This document shows positions 1 to 9,600 of a stretch of DNA of 64,000 nt, piece by piece; within the stretch, counting starts at the first letter, position 1; the number at the start of each line of letters is the position of its first letter. A program made the position numbers and the translations under genes. Source of the stretch: Hyphomicrobiales bacterium (GTDB lineage: Bacteria; Pseudomonadota; Alphaproteobacteria; Rhizobiales; Rhizobiaceae); NCBI GenBank assembly GCA_900465685.1, contig UEGR01000025.1, positions 42,184 to 106,183 of the forward strand. Direction: 5' to 3'. Under the pieces are notes generated by a model. It was not told the origin of the DNA. It ran no database searches and saw only the letters and a list, made by a program, of their open reading frames with translations.

Positions 1-1013
1 ACATGGTGATGCTGGGTGTCGGGCAACTCGTCTTCGGTCCCTTGTCCGACCGCATCGGGCGCAAGCCGGTGCTGCTGGGCGGTGGTGCCGTCTTTGTGCT
101 TTCTTCCTTTGCGCTGGCGGCGACGGATAGCGCCACCGTTTTCATCGCCCTGCGTTTCACCCAGTCGGTCGGCGCCTCAGCCGCACTCGTTGCAACCTTT
201 GCCACGGTGCGCGATGTTTATGCCGACCGCCCGGAAGGCGCGACAATCTACGGCCTGTTCAGCGCCATGCTGTCCTTCGTTCCGGCCATCGGCCCCGTCG
301 CTGGCGCATTGATTGCCAGCGGTTTCGGCTGGCGCGCGATTTTCATAGCGCTCGGCGTGTTTGGCCTTGTCGCAACATGGCGGGCGTTCCGCCTCTGGCC
401 GGAAACACGCCCTGACCGCAATGACGCTGACCACCTTAGCGCATTGAAAATATTGAAGGATTTTACGTTCTGGACCTACACGCTGGGCTTCGGCACGGCG
501 ATGGGTACCTTCTTTGTTTTCTTTTCCACGGCACCGCGCATCCTGATCGAAAGAGGCGGCTTTGGAGAGACGGAATTCAGTCTGGCATTTGCAAGCGTTG
601 CCATGGTGATGATTGCCGCCACGCGCCTTCTGTCATCTTACACCCGAAAGTCGGGTGTACGAAAAAGCGTGGCGCTCGGCATGGTCGTGCTCCTTGCCAG
701 CGCGCTGGCTTTGCTCCTGACCGAAAACCTGCTGCAACCATCCTTCGCCAGCCTGATACTACCCATGTGGCTGGCTGCCATCGGCATTGTTTTGACCGCA
801 TCCATGACGGCAAACGGCGCTTTGGCAGCTTTCGACGACAGTGCAGGCATGGCTGTCGCTCTCTATTTCTGCATACAGAGCCTGATGGTCAGTCTGGCAG
901 GAACAGCGCTCGTCATTTTGCTGCCCGGCGAAACGGCTTGGCCGCTGATCGCATTCTGCACAGTCGCGCCCCTTGTGGTCCTGACCATGCTTGCAAGGCT
1001 GCAACGGAGCTGA
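1..1013 (+). CDS. Bcr/CflA-type MFS drug efflux transporter, 5' end outside window
   Basis: Inner-membrane proton-coupled multidrug exporter, inferred from family resemblance. The visible 336 residues begin at the loop between helices 2 and 3, where the MFS motif GPLSDRIGRKPVLL is complete; helix 1 and most of helix 2 must lie before base 1, so the ATG at base 3 is probably internal. About ten hydrophobic helices follow, with a basic central loop. The motif and spacing fit the Bcr/CflA (DHA1) subfamily of about 400 residues; the substrate cannot be told. The stop is followed 5 bp later by a strong hairpin. Confidence 0.8.
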   Translation, partial: MVMLGVGQLVFGPLSDRIGRKPVLLGGGAVFVLSSFALAATDSATVFIALRFTQSVGASAALVATFATVRDVYADRPEGATIYGLFSAMLSFVPAIGPVAGALIASGFGWRAIFIALGVFGLVATWRAFRLWPETRPDRNDADHLSALKILKDFTFWTYTLGFGTAMGTFFVFFSTAPRILIERGGFGETEFSLAFASVAMVMIAATRLLSSYTRKSGVRKSVALGMVVLLASALALLLTENLLQPSFASLILPMWLAAIGIVLTASMTANGALAAFDDSAGMAVALYFCIQSLMVSLAGTALVILLPGETAWPLIAFCTVAPLVVLTMLARLQRS

Positions 1014-1017
1014 TCCA

Positions 1018-1054
1018 AATGCCGGTCGGTTGGCACAAACAGCCGACCGGCATT
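1018..1054 (+). terminator. Hairpin after the MFS gene
   Basis: A perfect 12-bp stem (1018-1029 with 1043-1054) and 13-nt loop lie 5 bp after the MFS stop. No T-tract follows, so it may be an mRNA 3'-end stabiliser rather than a classical intrinsic terminator. Confidence 0.5.
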
Positions 1055-1144
1055 GCTGGCCTGCATTTCACACAGCATAATGCCCGTAGCTTTGCTGTTT
1101 GATTCGCAGTCACAGCGCCCTTTGGCAAACCATGGAATTGCCCC

Positions 1145-2077
1145 ATGATCGCAAACAAACTGAAGAAATTTATCCTCATTGCCTCGCTGGCAACGATGAT
1201 CGCGCCTGACTTCGTGCCTATGGCCATGGCGGATGACATGCCAGCCAAGCAGGCTTTCGGAGCGGAAAAGATGCCCGTGCTGGCGCAATCGCCGCAATCG
1301 ATCGGCTTTTATGCCAAGGGCTGTCTCGCAGGCGCTGTTGCGCTGCCGACAGACGGTCCGAACTGGCAGGTCATGCGCCTGTCGCGCAATCGCCGCTGGG
1401 GCCACCCGCGCATGATCGGCTTGCTGGAAAAACTCTCCCGCGATGCCGCCAAGGATGGCTGGCCGGGCCTGCTCGTCGGCGATATTTCCCAGCCGCGCGG
1501 CGGTCCGATGCTAACCGGCCATGCCTCGCATCAGGTAGGGCTCGATGCTGATATCTGGCTGACACCAATGCCCAAGAAGCGCTTCACGGATGCCGAACGC
1601 GAAAGCGTTTCCGCCGTATCGATGCTGAAAGGGGATTCACTTTATGTCGATCCCAAGAAATGGACCCCTGCCCGCACGGCGCTGATCAAACATGCCGCGA
1701 GCTATCCGGAAGTGGAGCGCATCTTCGTGCATCCGGGCATCAAGAAGCAGCTCTGCGATACGGTGACCGGCGACAGAAGCTGGCTTGGCAAGGTTCGCCC
1801 CTATTGGGGTCACTTCTACCATTTCCATGTGCGCCTGACCTGCCAGCCCGGCTCGCCGCAATGCAAGTCGCAGCCCAAGGTGGCGGCTGGCGACGGCTGC
1901 GACAAGTCGCTTGCCTGGTGGTTCACCGATGAACCGTGGAAGCCAGCCAAGCCGTCAAAGGAACCGCCGAAGAAGCCGCGCCCCGTCATGGTGTCTGATC
2001 TTCCAAAGGCCTGCGCTGCCGTGCTGGCCGGTCCTGCACCAAATTCGGTTGCCGACGTCACCTATGGCGTGCAGTAA
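1145..2077 (+). CDS. mepA: Penicillin-insensitive murein endopeptidase MepA
   Basis: Periplasmic LAS-type (peptidase M74) zinc metallopeptidase that cleaves D-Ala-mDAP cross-links in peptidoglycan. A signal peptide covers about residues 1-29. The metal-binding motif GHASHQVGLDADIW is at 125-138 (H126, D134) and the second motif HFYHFHVRL is around 223-231. The 310-residue length fits the family (E. coli about 274) with a Pro/Lys-rich C-terminal extension. It stands alone between an MFS gene and mgsA and is followed by a terminator-like hairpin. Confidence 0.93.
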   Translation: MIANKLKKFILIASLATMIAPDFVPMAMADDMPAKQAFGAEKMPVLAQSPQSIGFYAKGCLAGAVALPTDGPNWQVMRLSRNRRWGHPRMIGLLEKLSRDAAKDGWPGLLVGDISQPRGGPMLTGHASHQVGLDADIWLTPMPKKRFTDAERESVSAVSMLKGDSLYVDPKKWTPARTALIKHAASYPEVERIFVHPGIKKQLCDTVTGDRSWLGKVRPYWGHFYHFHVRLTCQPGSPQCKSQPKVAAGDGCDKSLAWWFTDEPWKPAKPSKEPPKKPRPVMVSDLPKACAAVLAGPAPNSVADVTYGVQ

Positions 2078-2087
2078 TCAGACATCG

Positions 2088-2117
2088 TGCCCCGTCGTTT
2101 GACGGCGGGGCATTCTC
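2088..2117 (+). terminator. Rho-independent terminator of mepA
   Basis: A GC-rich stem of about 10 bp (TGCCCCG paired with CGGGGCA plus three inner pairs) is followed by a T/C-rich run, 11 bp after the mepA stop. Confidence 0.6.
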
Positions 2118-2198
2118 TCTAAGCCCTCTTTTCACCGGCCTAAGGCTCAGCTATAGGTTTCAAACGATTTAGAGCTTGATGACAAGGTTATCAATTTC

Positions 2199-2576
2199 AT
2201 GACAGAGCGCCTGCGCATCGCATTGATCGCCCACGATTTGAAGAAAGACGACATGGTCGCCTTTGCGCGCACGCATGAAAAGGCGTTGTCGCGTTTTGAT
2301 ATTGTGGCGACGGGAACGACCGGCGGGCTGATCCTTGATGCCTGCCCTTCGCTGACGATCCAGCGCGTCAAAAGCGGCCCGCTCGGCGGAGACCAGCAGA
2401 TCGGCGCCATGATTGCGGAAGGCACCGTCGAAGTGCTGATCTTCTTCATCGATCCGCTGTCGCCACTTCCGCATGACGTGGACGTCAAGGCGCTGACCCG
2501 CCTCGGCAGCGTCTACGACATACCAATGGCGCTGAACCGCGCCACGGCAGAAAAGCTGATCAAAGCTTTAGACTGA
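2199..2576 (+). CDS. mgsA: Methylglyoxal synthase
   Basis: Converts dihydroxyacetone phosphate to methylglyoxal and phosphate, the bypass of lower glycolysis. The 125-residue protein carries the family signatures GTTGGLI (about 45-51), [13 protein letters not shown] (about 67-79) and [13 protein letters not shown] (about 92-104). Length is slightly short but typical for Rhizobiales copies. The following gene is glk, so two sugar-phosphate enzymes are adjacent. The Shine-Dalgarno is weak (AAGG about 10 bp upstream). Confidence 0.93.
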   Translation: MTERLRIALIAHDLKKDDMVAFARTHEKALSRFDIVATGTTGGLILDACPSLTIQRVKSGPLGGDQQIGAMIAEGTVEVLIFFIDPLSPLPHDVDVKALTRLGSVYDIPMALNRATAEKLIKALD

Positions 2577-2654
2577 TACAATCGAAGAAATATAACAGCC
2601 CATGGGTAAGCCCCCCCAACACCCAAAGGGCACAAGAAACGGCAGGGAGAGAGA

Positions 2655-3683
2655 ATGCAGGCCATGATCGACGCCGAACAGAGTTTCCAGTTTCCAGTCC
2701 TCGTCGGCGATATCGGCGGCACCAATGCCCGCTTTGCAATCCTTGTCGATGCCAATTCCGATCCGAAGGAATTCCCGGTTCTTCAGACGGCGGATTATGC
2801 GACCATCGATGAAGCCATTCAGACGGCCATTCTCGACCAGACGTCGCTACAGCCGCGCTCGGTCATTCTGGCCATTGCAGGCCCCGTCGAAGGCGATGAA
2901 ATCGACCTCACCAATTGCGATTGGGTTGTGCGCCCGAAGAAGCTGATCTCCGATCTGGGCTTCAAGGACGTAACCGTGCTCAACGATTTCGAGGCGCAGG
3001 CGCTGGCCGTGGTGTCGCTCGAAGGCCATCATATGGAGCAGATCGGCGGCAAGCCGGAAGAGGTGATCGCAACCCGTGTCGTGCTCGGCCCGGGCACGGG
3101 CCTCGGCGTGGCCGGTCTGGTGCGCACCCGCAAGGCGTGGGTACCGGTTCCCGGTGAAGGCGGTCATGTCGATGTCGGCCCGCGCAGCGAACGCGACTAT
3201 CAGATTTTCCCGCATATCGAGCAGATCGACGGGCGCGTTTCTGCCGAACAGATTCTGAGCGGACGCGGCCTGCAAAATCTCTATGTGGCGATCTGCATCG
3301 CCGATAGCGTCACCCCGACCCTGGAGACGCCCGCCGACATCACCTCCGCCGGTCTCGATGGCAGCAATGCGCAAGCCAGCGAAACGCTCGACCTGTTTGC
3401 GACCTATCTTGGCCGCGTGGCGGGCGACATGGCGCTTGTCTTCATGGCGCATGGCGGCGTTTACCTGTCGGGCGGCATTCCGCAGCGCATTCTGCCTGCT
3501 TTGCGGGCGGGTGCGTTCCGTGCGGCCTTCGAGGACAAGGCGCCGCATCAGGCCATCATGCACGACATTCCGATCCATGTGATCACCTATCCGCTGGCGG
3601 CTTTGAGCGGCCTGTCGGCTTTTGCCTGCGCACCTTCGCGCTTCGAAGTCTCGACGGATGGACGCCGCTGGCGCATCGGCTGA
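2655..3683 (+). CDS. glk: Glucokinase
   Basis: ATP-dependent phosphorylation of glucose to glucose-6-phosphate. The phosphate-1 motif [10 protein letters not shown] lies at residues 19-28, the central catalytic loop with LNDFEAQAL near 112-120, and [13 protein letters not shown] near 145-157. The 342-residue length is right for the bacterial Glk group. A GGGAGAGAG ribosome binding site precedes the chosen ATG; a second ATG three codons later (2664) is also possible. A large hairpin terminator follows. Confidence 0.94.
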   Translation: MQAMIDAEQSFQFPVLVGDIGGTNARFAILVDANSDPKEFPVLQTADYATIDEAIQTAILDQTSLQPRSVILAIAGPVEGDEIDLTNCDWVVRPKKLISDLGFKDVTVLNDFEAQALAVVSLEGHHMEQIGGKPEEVIATRVVLGPGTGLGVAGLVRTRKAWVPVPGEGGHVDVGPRSERDYQIFPHIEQIDGRVSAEQILSGRGLQNLYVAICIADSVTPTLETPADITSAGLDGSNAQASETLDLFATYLGRVAGDMALVFMAHGGVYLSGGIPQRILPALRAGAFRAAFEDKAPHQAIMHDIPIHVITYPLAALSGLSAFACAPSRFEVSTDGRRWRIG

Positions 3684-3744
3684 ACCTCACCGCGCCTGAA
3701 ATCGACGGTCACGGGATGGATAATTAAGCCACATAAGGCTATAG

Positions 3745-3794
3745 AAACGCGGCGGGGAATTGGCTTTCGGCCTTTTCACCGCCGCGTTTTTGGT
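3745..3794 (+). terminator. Terminator after glk
   Basis: An 11-bp stem (3745-3755 with 3779-3789) and a T-rich tail lie between glk and the ABC exporter, separating the two units. Confidence 0.75.
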
Positions 3795-3862
3795 TTTAAT
3801 ACCAACGCATTTTCAACGGCAGTCTCGGACATACCGAGCTCAGGAATGAAGCGCTTTTGCAC

Positions 3863-5719
3863 GTGAGCTTATTCAAGAAGAAAAAGAAGAAAATCGACAC
3901 GGGCGAAGCGACCCGCGTAATCCGGCGCATGATGTCGGAGAATATCGGTGAATATAAGAAGAACTATATCATCGCCATCATCGCATCGCTGATCGTCGGC
4001 GGATCCAACGCCGCGCTCGCCTATATGATGAAGCCGATGATCGACAAGATCTTCTATGAGCAGAACCTGCCCCTGATCTGGGTCATCTGCGGCACGCTGC
4101 TGGCGATTTTCATCCTGCGCGGTTTTTCCGGCTATGTGCAGGCCGTCGAGCTTGCCAAGATCGGCAATAATCTGGTCGCGCGCTATCAAAAGCGTATTTT
4201 CGACCATCTGATGAAGCTCGGCCTCGACTTCTATAACGACACCCGCTCCGGTCATCTGGCGGCGCAGATCAACCAGAATGTCTCCGGCATCCGCGACCTG
4301 CTCAACATGACGATTTCGTCGATTGCGCGCGATTTCATCTCGCTGATCGGTCTGGTCGCCATGATGTTCTACATGGACCCGATGCTGTCGGTCGCGATCT
4401 TCCTGATCGGCCCGCCGCTCATTCTGGCCGTCGCCTATATTTCGCGCCGCATCCGCTCGGTCACGCGCGATCTCGTGCATCTGAATTCGCATCTTCTCGG
4501 CGCCATGCAGGAATCCGTGCAGGGCATGGCAGTCGTTAAGGCCTTCACGATGGAAGACCAGCTGCGCGCCAAGATCGGCAATCTGATCGATATGTCGGAA
4601 GGACGCAGCAACAAGATCGCCAAAGTGTCGGAACGCACGACGCCGATTTCGGAAATACTGGCCGGTTTCGCCGTTTCCGGCGTGCTGGCCTATAGCGGTT
4701 ATCGCGCCATTCTCGACCATCAGCCGCCCGGCGCGACCTTCGCCTTCATCACCGCCATGCTGCTGGCCTATGATCCGGCGCGCCGTCTTGCCCGCCTTCA
4801 GGTCGGGCTGGAAAAGGCGCTTGTCAACGCCCGCATGATCTATGAAGTGCTGGATATCAAGCCGCACCAGCGCGATGCCGCCGATGCAGTGGCGCTGAAC
4901 CCCGGCCCCGGCGAAATCCAGTTCGAGAACCTGTATTTCTCCTATAGCGAGCTTGCGCCGGTTCTGCATGGCGTCAGCTTTGTCGCCAAGGCAGGTGAAA
5001 CCACGGCGATCATCGGCGCATCGGGTGCGGGCAAGTCAACGCTCATCAATCTCGTGCAGCGGTTCTACGATCTCGACAAGGGAACGATCCTGTTCGACGG
5101 ACAGGATATTTCCAAGGTCACCAAGCGCTCGCTGCGCCACGCCGTCGCCTATGTGTCGCAACAGCCCTACCTGTTTGAAGGCACCATTGCCGACAATATC
5201 CGCTATGGACGCCCGGACGCGACGGAAGAAGAAATCGTCAAGGCAGCCCAGCTTGCCCATGCGCATGATTTCATCCTGCAACAACCGCAAGGCTATGACA
5301 CGCCGATTGGCGAAAACGGCGCGACGCTTTCAGGCGGCCAGCGCCAGCGCATTTCGATTGCGCGCGCCATCGTGCGCAAGGCGCCGGTACTGCTTCTCGA
5401 TGAAGCAACGTCTGCCCTCGACAACGAATCGGAAAAGCGCGTCCAGCAGGCGCTGGAAACGATCATGAAGGGCCGCACCACCATCGTCATCGCCCATCGC
5501 CTGTCCACGGTCGTCAATGCCGACCGTATCGTGGTCATGGAAGCGGGACGCGTGGTGGAAGAAGGCCGTCATGACGCGCTGATTGCCATACCGAACGGTG
5601 TCTATGCCCGCTTCTATCAATTGCAGAGCGGCAGCGCTGATAATATGACCGAACCGACAATCGAAGAACTGACTGCGGATGATGTGCCAGCGGGCACAGG
5701 AGGACAGAATGACCGGTGA
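3863..5719 (+). CDS. MsbA-like ABC exporter, fused permease and ATPase
   Basis: Half-size ABC exporter working as a homodimer in the inner membrane, in the lipid A/multidrug class. The N-terminus is a run of lysines, followed by six transmembrane helices (about 40-310) and a nucleotide-binding domain with Walker [10 protein letters not shown] (about 385), signature LSGGQRQR (about 490) and Walker [13 protein letters not shown] (about 510). Start codon is uncertain: TTG at 3857 or GTG at 3863 (chosen, giving MSLFKKKK), neither with a convincing Shine-Dalgarno. The stop overlaps the dapB start by 11 bp. Substrate unknown; MsbA-type lipid export is the default guess. Confidence 0.88.
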   Translation: MSLFKKKKKKIDTGEATRVIRRMMSENIGEYKKNYIIAIIASLIVGGSNAALAYMMKPMIDKIFYEQNLPLIWVICGTLLAIFILRGFSGYVQAVELAKIGNNLVARYQKRIFDHLMKLGLDFYNDTRSGHLAAQINQNVSGIRDLLNMTISSIARDFISLIGLVAMMFYMDPMLSVAIFLIGPPLILAVAYISRRIRSVTRDLVHLNSHLLGAMQESVQGMAVVKAFTMEDQLRAKIGNLIDMSEGRSNKIAKVSERTTPISEILAGFAVSGVLAYSGYRAILDHQPPGATFAFITAMLLAYDPARRLARLQVGLEKALVNARMIYEVLDIKPHQRDAADAVALNPGPGEIQFENLYFSYSELAPVLHGVSFVAKAGETTAIIGASGAGKSTLINLVQRFYDLDKGTILFDGQDISKVTKRSLRHAVAYVSQQPYLFEGTIADNIRYGRPDATEEEIVKAAQLAHAHDFILQQPQGYDTPIGENGATLSGGQRQRISIARAIVRKAPVLLLDEATSALDNESEKRVQQALETIMKGRTTIVIAHRLSTVVNADRIVVMEAGRVVEEGRHDALIAIPNGVYARFYQLQSGSADNMTEPTIEELTADDVPAGTGGQNDR

Positions 5720-6548
5720 ACCGGATAGCCAAAACAGCGAAATGGGCCTCGTCGTCGTCGGCGCCGGTGGCCGCATGGGCCAGACCCTCATCCGGACGAT
5801 CCAGTCGATTAATGGTGCCAAACTCGCTGGCGCCATCGAGCGCCCCGGCTCGCCGCTGATCGGCAAGGACGCTGGTGAAGTGGCCGGTGTCGGCGCACTT
5901 GGCGTCACCATCACCGATGATCCGCTGCCGGTCTTCGCCAAGGCGCAAGGCGTGCTCGACTTCACAAGCCCCGCCGCCAGCGTCGCCTTTGCCGGTCTAG
6001 CTGCACAGGCCCGTATCGTCCATGTCATCGGCACCACCGGGTGCGCGGCAGAAGACGAAGAGAAGTTCCGCGCCGCCGCCCGCCATGCCACCATCGTCAA
6101 GTCAGGCAATATGAGCCTCGGCGTCAATCTGCTGGCCGTCATGGTGCAGAAGGCTGCACAGGCGCTCGGTCCGGAGGATTTCGACATCGAAGTTCTCGAG
6201 ATGCACCATAAGCACAAGGTGGATGCGCCAAGCGGCACCGCCCTGCTTCTCGGCAAAGCGGCAGCAGAAGGCCGTGGCATCAGCCTTGAAGACAACAGCG
6301 TGCGGTCGCGTGATGGCTATACCGGCCCCCGCACGGAAGGCACCATCGGCTTTGCCACGCTGCGCGGCGGCTCGGTGATCGGCGACCATTCGGTGATTCT
6401 GGCAGGCCCCGGCGAACGCATTGTGCTGTCGCACCACGCCGAGGACCGCACCATTTTCGCACGCGGCGCGGTCAAGGCTGCACTCTGGGCTTATGGCAAG
6501 AAGCCCGGCCTCTATTCCATGCTCGACGTGCTCGGGCTGAGTGACTAG
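5709..6548 (+). CDS. dapB: 4-hydroxy-tetrahydrodipicolinate reductase
   Basis: NAD(P)H-dependent reductase of the diaminopimelate/lysine pathway. The nucleotide-binding GAGGRMGQ is near residues 17-24 and the family signature with [12 protein letters not shown] near 165-176. Length of 279 residues is normal. The start at 5709 is set by AGGAGG six bases upstream and lies inside the end of the ABC exporter gene, so the two are probably co-transcribed and coupled. Its TAG stop is the first three bases of a 37-bp palindromic repeat, so the repeat provides the terminus of the gene. Confidence 0.95.
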   Translation: MTGEPDSQNSEMGLVVVGAGGRMGQTLIRTIQSINGAKLAGAIERPGSPLIGKDAGEVAGVGALGVTITDDPLPVFAKAQGVLDFTSPAASVAFAGLAAQARIVHVIGTTGCAAEDEEKFRAAARHATIVKSGNMSLGVNLLAVMVQKAAQALGPEDFDIEVLEMHHKHKVDAPSGTALLLGKAAAEGRGISLEDNSVRSRDGYTGPRTEGTIGFATLRGGSVIGDHSVILAGPGERIVLSHHAEDRTIFARGAVKAALWAYGKKPGLYSMLDVLGLSD

Positions 6549-6582
6549 AGCGCCGATCTGATTTCATCAGATCGGCGCTCTA
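6546..6582. repeat. 37-bp perfect palindrome, AGAGCGCC module, copy 1
   Basis: Two 17-bp arms (6546-6562, 6566-6582) around a 3-nt loop. A near-identical copy is at 8354-8390, and degenerate relatives are at 11841-11880 and 26475-26517. The first TAG is the dapB stop. It could act as a terminator in either direction. Confidence 0.85.
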
Positions 6583-6596
6583 CTATTTTGTTTGAA

Positions 6597-6640
6597 CGCG
6601 CATCTTTTCCGAAAACCGTTTCACACTTTTCGGGATGCGC
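6597..6640. repeat. Dispersed imperfect palindrome, GTGTGAAACGG module, copy 1
   Basis: The arms GCGCATC (6598-6604) and GATGCGC (6633-6639) enclose a core that reads AAAAGTGTGAAACGGTTTTC on the minus strand. The same core recurs near 11790, 13260, 16595, 26420 and 52770. It lies directly beside the AGAGCGCC palindrome, as in several other copies. Confidence 0.75.
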
Positions 6641-6670
6641 TTTGATTTACCCACCAACGGAGCATTGCAT

Positions 6671-7291
6671 ATGTCTCGTACTCTCGTCCTGGTTCGCCAT
6701 GGCCAAAGCGAATGGAACCTGAAGAATCTTTTCACCGGCTGGCGCGATCCGGGCCTGACCGAACAGGGCCATGCCGAAGCCAAGGCCGCAGGCCAGCGCC
6801 TCAAGGCTGCGGGCCTCAAGTTCGACATCGCCTATACGTCGGTGCTGAGCCGCGCACAGACCACCTGCCAGCACATTCTGGATGAGCTGGGCCAGTCCGG
6901 CCTTGAAACGATCCGCGATCAGGCCCTGAACGAGCGCGACTATGGCGATCTCTCCGGCCTCAACAAGGACGATGCCCGCGCCAAGTGGGGCGAAGAGCAG
7001 GTCCATGTCTGGCGCCGTTCCTATGACGTGCCTCCTCCGGGCGGCGAAAGCCTGAAGGATACGGGCGCGCGCGTCTGGCCTTATTATCTGCATCAGATCC
7101 AGCCGCATGTGCTGCGCGGCGAGAGCGTTCTGGTGGCTGCACACGGCAATTCGCTGCGCGCGCTCATCATGGCGCTCGACGGCCTGACGCCGGAACAGAT
7201 TCTCAAGCAGGAACTGAATACCGGCGTGCCGATCATTTACCGGCTTAATGCTGATTCGACTGTGGCCTCTAAGGAAATTCTGGAAGCCTGA
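6671..7291 (+). CDS. gpmA: 2,3-bisphosphoglycerate-dependent phosphoglycerate mutase
   Basis: Interconverts 3- and 2-phosphoglycerate in glycolysis. The phosphohistidine motif [10 protein letters not shown] is at residues 6-15 and the second catalytic histidine in HGNSLRAL near 158. It has 206 residues, the short alphaproteobacterial form (E. coli about 250). The ATG at 6671 was preferred over an in-frame ATG at 6635, because the latter reads out of the intergenic repeat and the conserved protein begins [11 protein letters not shown]. Confidence 0.95.
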   Translation: MSRTLVLVRHGQSEWNLKNLFTGWRDPGLTEQGHAEAKAAGQRLKAAGLKFDIAYTSVLSRAQTTCQHILDELGQSGLETIRDQALNERDYGDLSGLNKDDARAKWGEEQVHVWRRSYDVPPPGGESLKDTGARVWPYYLHQIQPHVLRGESVLVAAHGNSLRALIMALDGLTPEQILKQELNTGVPIIYRLNADSTVASKEILEA

Positions 7292-7437
7292 CACACAGTT
7301 GGCACCAATTTTATCGGGCGCGACACCGCGCCCGATGGCGTTTTCAACACGGAAAACGGACAGCTTGAAAAAAAGCTCACTGAATTTCGAAAACGCGATT
7401 GACAGAGGCAAGCTGACCCCTTAGATGGGTCCTCGTC

Positions 7438-7524
7438 GCCCAGATGGCGGAATTGGTAGACGCACCAGCTTCAGGTGCTGGCGCTCGCAAGGGCGTGGAG
7501 GTTCGAGTCCTCTTCTGGGCACCA
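7438..7524 (+). tRNA. tRNA-Leu (anticodon CAG)
   Basis: Seven-base-pair acceptor stem GCCCAGA/TCTGGGC, anticodon stem CCAGC/GCTGG with loop TTCAGGT (anticodon CAG), a long class II variable arm, T loop GTTCGAGTC and encoded CCA at 7522-7524. Confidence 0.97.
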
Positions 7525-7566
7525 TTCCTAAGTCTTCGGACCACTACCAAGGTTCAGAAGCACCCC

Positions 7567-7593
7567 AAAAAGCCCGCGCAAGCGGGCTTTTTT
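7567..7593 (+). terminator. Terminator after tRNA-Leu
   Basis: Stem AGCCCGC/GCGGGCT with a 4-nt loop and a run of T residues, 43 bp after the tRNA. Confidence 0.85.
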
Positions 7594-7657
7594 GCTATCC
7601 GGGCCTGGTGCATGCCCCGTGCGGCCAAAGCCCGGCCTGAGCTTCAGGAAAACAGAT

Positions 7658-8281
7658 ATGCAGTTCACCGACGCTGATCGCGACGCCTTTTTCGAGCTTC
7701 TGAAATGGCGACGGGATGTTCGTCATTTTCGCAGCGATCCGATAGACGAAACGATGATTCAAGCACTGCGGCAGGCGATGGATTATGCACCCTCTGTCGG
7801 CAATGCGCGGCCCTGGCGCGTCTTCGCCGTGGAAAGCCTTGGGAAGCGTCAGGCGGTCCATGATGCCTTCAGGCAGGCCAACCGCAAAGCAGCAGAGATT
7901 TACGACGGCGCACGCGCCGAGGCCTATCGTGACCTGAAACTGGAGGGGCTTGCCGTCGCCCCGTTGCAGCTTGCCATTTTCACGGAAACGGAACCGGCGG
8001 AAGGGCATGGCCTCGGGCGACAGTCGATGGCTTCCACGCTGGAGCAAAGCACGGCGATGGCCGTGCAAAATCTCAACCTCGCCGCCCGGTCGCTGGGCCT
8101 TGGTGTCGGCATGGTGTCTATACTCGACCCGGTGGCCATGGAACGGCTTTTCGACGTGCCGACGAACTGGCGCTTCAGCCTTTATCTATGCGTCGGCTGG
8201 CCGAGCTTCACCGACGACACGCCGCTGCTGCACAAATGCGGCTGGCAGGAAAACAGCAGGACCGACTGGCGCCCCTGCTGA
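7658..8281 (+). CDS. bluB: 5,6-dimethylbenzimidazole synthase
   Basis: Flavin-dependent oxidase that splits reduced FMN to make the lower ligand of cobalamin. The 207-residue nitroreductase-fold protein begins with the conserved FELLKWRRDVRHFRSDPID region, followed by APSVGNARPWRVF (about 43-55) and the C-terminal DTPLLHKCGWQ, all characteristic of BluB rather than general nitroreductases. The ATG at 7658 has CAGGAAA upstream. I looked for a cobalamin riboswitch in the short leader and saw none. Confidence 0.93.
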   Translation: MQFTDADRDAFFELLKWRRDVRHFRSDPIDETMIQALRQAMDYAPSVGNARPWRVFAVESLGKRQAVHDAFRQANRKAAEIYDGARAEAYRDLKLEGLAVAPLQLAIFTETEPAEGHGLGRQSMASTLEQSTAMAVQNLNLAARSLGLGVGMVSILDPVAMERLFDVPTNWRFSLYLCVGWPSFTDDTPLLHKCGWQENSRTDWRPC

Positions 8282-8292
8282 TGTACTCTAAG

Positions 8293-8337
8293 AGCATAAT
8301 CCGACCGGAGTGAAACGAGGATCGATAAGATTATGCT
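8293..8337. repeat. Dispersed imperfect palindrome with AGCATAATC arms
   Basis: AGCATAATC (8293-8301) and GATTATGCT (8329-8337) enclose a core with GTGAAACG. It is a variant of the GTGTGAAACGG module and again sits next to the AGAGCGCC palindrome. Confidence 0.65.
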
Positions 8338-8353
8338 TCAAGTGGAAAGAGCT

Positions 8354-8390
8354 TAGAGCGCCGATCTGATTCAATCAGATCGGCGCTCTA
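8354..8390. repeat. 37-bp perfect palindrome, AGAGCGCC module, copy 2
   Basis: Arms of 18 bp around one base; same sequence as 6546-6582 apart from the loop. On the minus strand its first three bases, TAG, are the stop codon of the neighbouring 107-residue gene, the same arrangement as at dapB. Confidence 0.85.
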
Positions 8391-8711
8391 AGGGCAGAAG
8401 CTCGACCCCAACCAGGTCCGCCCGTTCGTGGGATACACGTTGAGGACTTCCCGCTCCGCAAAAACGCTGAGCGGCCCCTTATTATTCAGCAAGGCAAACA
8501 GTGTTTCCTCGGTGAACGGAACGCTGACGCGCTCAAGGTAAAGAGCCGTGGGGCATCGTATAGGACGGGGCCAGAAGACGAACTGGTCTTCGGATTCTTT
8601 CAGTGTCCTCTGTATTGCAGCTTCGGCTTCTGCCAAGTCCACAAAGAACACGTCATCCCATTCCGTCATCTTGTCATCGGTGATTGCATAGAAACTGAGC
8701 ATTTTCGTCAC
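8388..8711 (-). CDS. Hypothetical protein, 107 aa
   Basis: Not recognised. A soluble acidic protein beginning MTKMLSFYAITDDKMTEWDD, with no membrane segment or signal. Start is GTG at 8711, with GGAG seven bases upstream; an in-frame ATG at 8702 is the alternative. The stop codon is provided by the palindromic repeat, so the gene may have lost its original end. Convergent with bluB; upstream lies the structured-repeat cluster. Confidence 0.55.
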   Translation of the reverse strand: MTKMLSFYAITDDKMTEWDDVFFVDLAEAEAAIQRTLKESEDQFVFWPRPIRCPTALYLERVSVPFTEETLFALLNNKGPLSVFAEREVLNVYPTNGRTWLGSSFCP

Positions 8712-8770
8712 GATCGGTCTCCACCCGGTGCACTCTCGCGGTACGCCCCCGCGCTGTGCCCTTCGATCTT

Positions 8771-8870
8771 TGGTGATCAGGGTGTTCGTAACCGCACTGT
8801 AACGGTCCCACGACCTTTAGCTTCAGGAGAAGCCTGGACATACGTCGCAGGCACCCTGACCATAAAGGAC
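8771..8870. repeat. Structured repeat, copy A (degenerate)
   Basis: Outer arms TGATCAGGGTG (8774-8784) and CACCCTGACCA (8852-8862) enclose a CCCACGACCTTTAGCTTC-type core. The most divergent of the four copies. Confidence 0.75.
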
Positions 8871-9154
8871 GAAGGTTCGGCATCTTTTGGCGACACCAGC
8901 CATACAGTGTGGGGCTACGACACCCCAGACCGCCGCGTAGCGGTCCATCACTAGGCGTAGAGGATTTCTGGCAGCTTGTCACATGCAAAATCTGTCACGC
9001 GACAGGCTTCTGCCGGATGGTCGCAACGCACTGTTAAACAAGCGAAATCGATGGCTGGATAACCGCAGCAACCATACGGTATCTCTGTTTTAGAATGAAG
9101 TAATATTCAGCGGCAGTTGTGCGCGGGAAGCAGGCGCTGAGCCTTTTCTCATGA

Positions 9155-9258
9155 CCCTTGGCGGTCAGGGCGTTCGCAACCGTATCGCGCCGGCCCCACG
9201 ACCTTTAGCTTCCAAGAAGCCTGAACATTCGCCGTGGGCACCCTGACCAAAAAGGGCA
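9155..9258. repeat. Structured repeat, copy B
   Basis: GGTCAGGG (9163-9170) pairs with CCCTGACC (9241-9248), CCCACG (9195-9200) with CGTGGG (9233-9238), and AGCTTC with GAAGCC inside: nested stems of a long palindrome of about 104 bp. Confidence 0.85.
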
Positions 9259-9304
9259 AAGAGTTCCTTGTCTTATAGAAGCAAGCACTAGTCTTGCTGT
9301 TCGA

Positions 9305-9410
9305 TCCTTGGCGGTCAGGGCGTTAGTAACCGTGTAGTGGCGGCCTCACGACCTTTGGCTTCAGAGAAGCTTGGACATTCGTCGGGAGCACCCTGACCAT
9401 AAAGAGCGAA
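9305..9410. repeat. Structured repeat, copy C
   Basis: Same element; outer arms at 9313-9320 and 9391-9398. Copy C with its following 69-bp segment forms the first half of a 187-bp tandem duplication. Confidence 0.85.
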
Positions 9411-9413
9411 GGG

Positions 9414-9482
9414 CCGCCGCATAGCAGCCCCTTGCAATTGGTAATCCGGCTCAATTGATTCGTCTCGCGGAGATTGCAGCGC
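9414..9482. repeat. 69-bp direct repeat, first copy
   Basis: Nearly identical to 9601-9669, offset by exactly 187 bp. It begins CCGCCGCATAGCAGCCCC and ends ATTGCAGCGC. Confidence 0.9.
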
Positions 9483-9490
9483 AGCGCATA

Positions 9491-9597
9491 GGCCGTGGCG
9501 GTCAGGGCGTAGTAAACCGTGTTCAAACAGCCCCACGGCCTTTAGCTTTCACAAAGCCTGAACATTCGCCGTGGGCACCCTGACCATGAAGAGCGAA
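9491..9597. repeat. Structured repeat, copy D
   Basis: Outer arms 9500-9507 and 9578-9585. It starts exactly 187 bp after copy C, the same offset as the 69-bp direct repeat. Confidence 0.85.
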
Positions 9598-9600
9598 GAA

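Noticed and set aside
3869..4969. 366-codon minus-strand frame within the ABC exporter
   Set aside because: Composition rich in His, Arg, Asp and Gln typical of antisense shadow; the sense strand encodes an intact ABC exporter.
7594..7657. Cobalamin riboswitch before bluB
   Set aside because: The leader is only about 65 bp and lacks the B12-box sequence.
9315..9536. Short minus-strand frames in the repeat cluster
   Set aside because: They occur at the same position in repeated copies and read through palindromic arms; no start signal.
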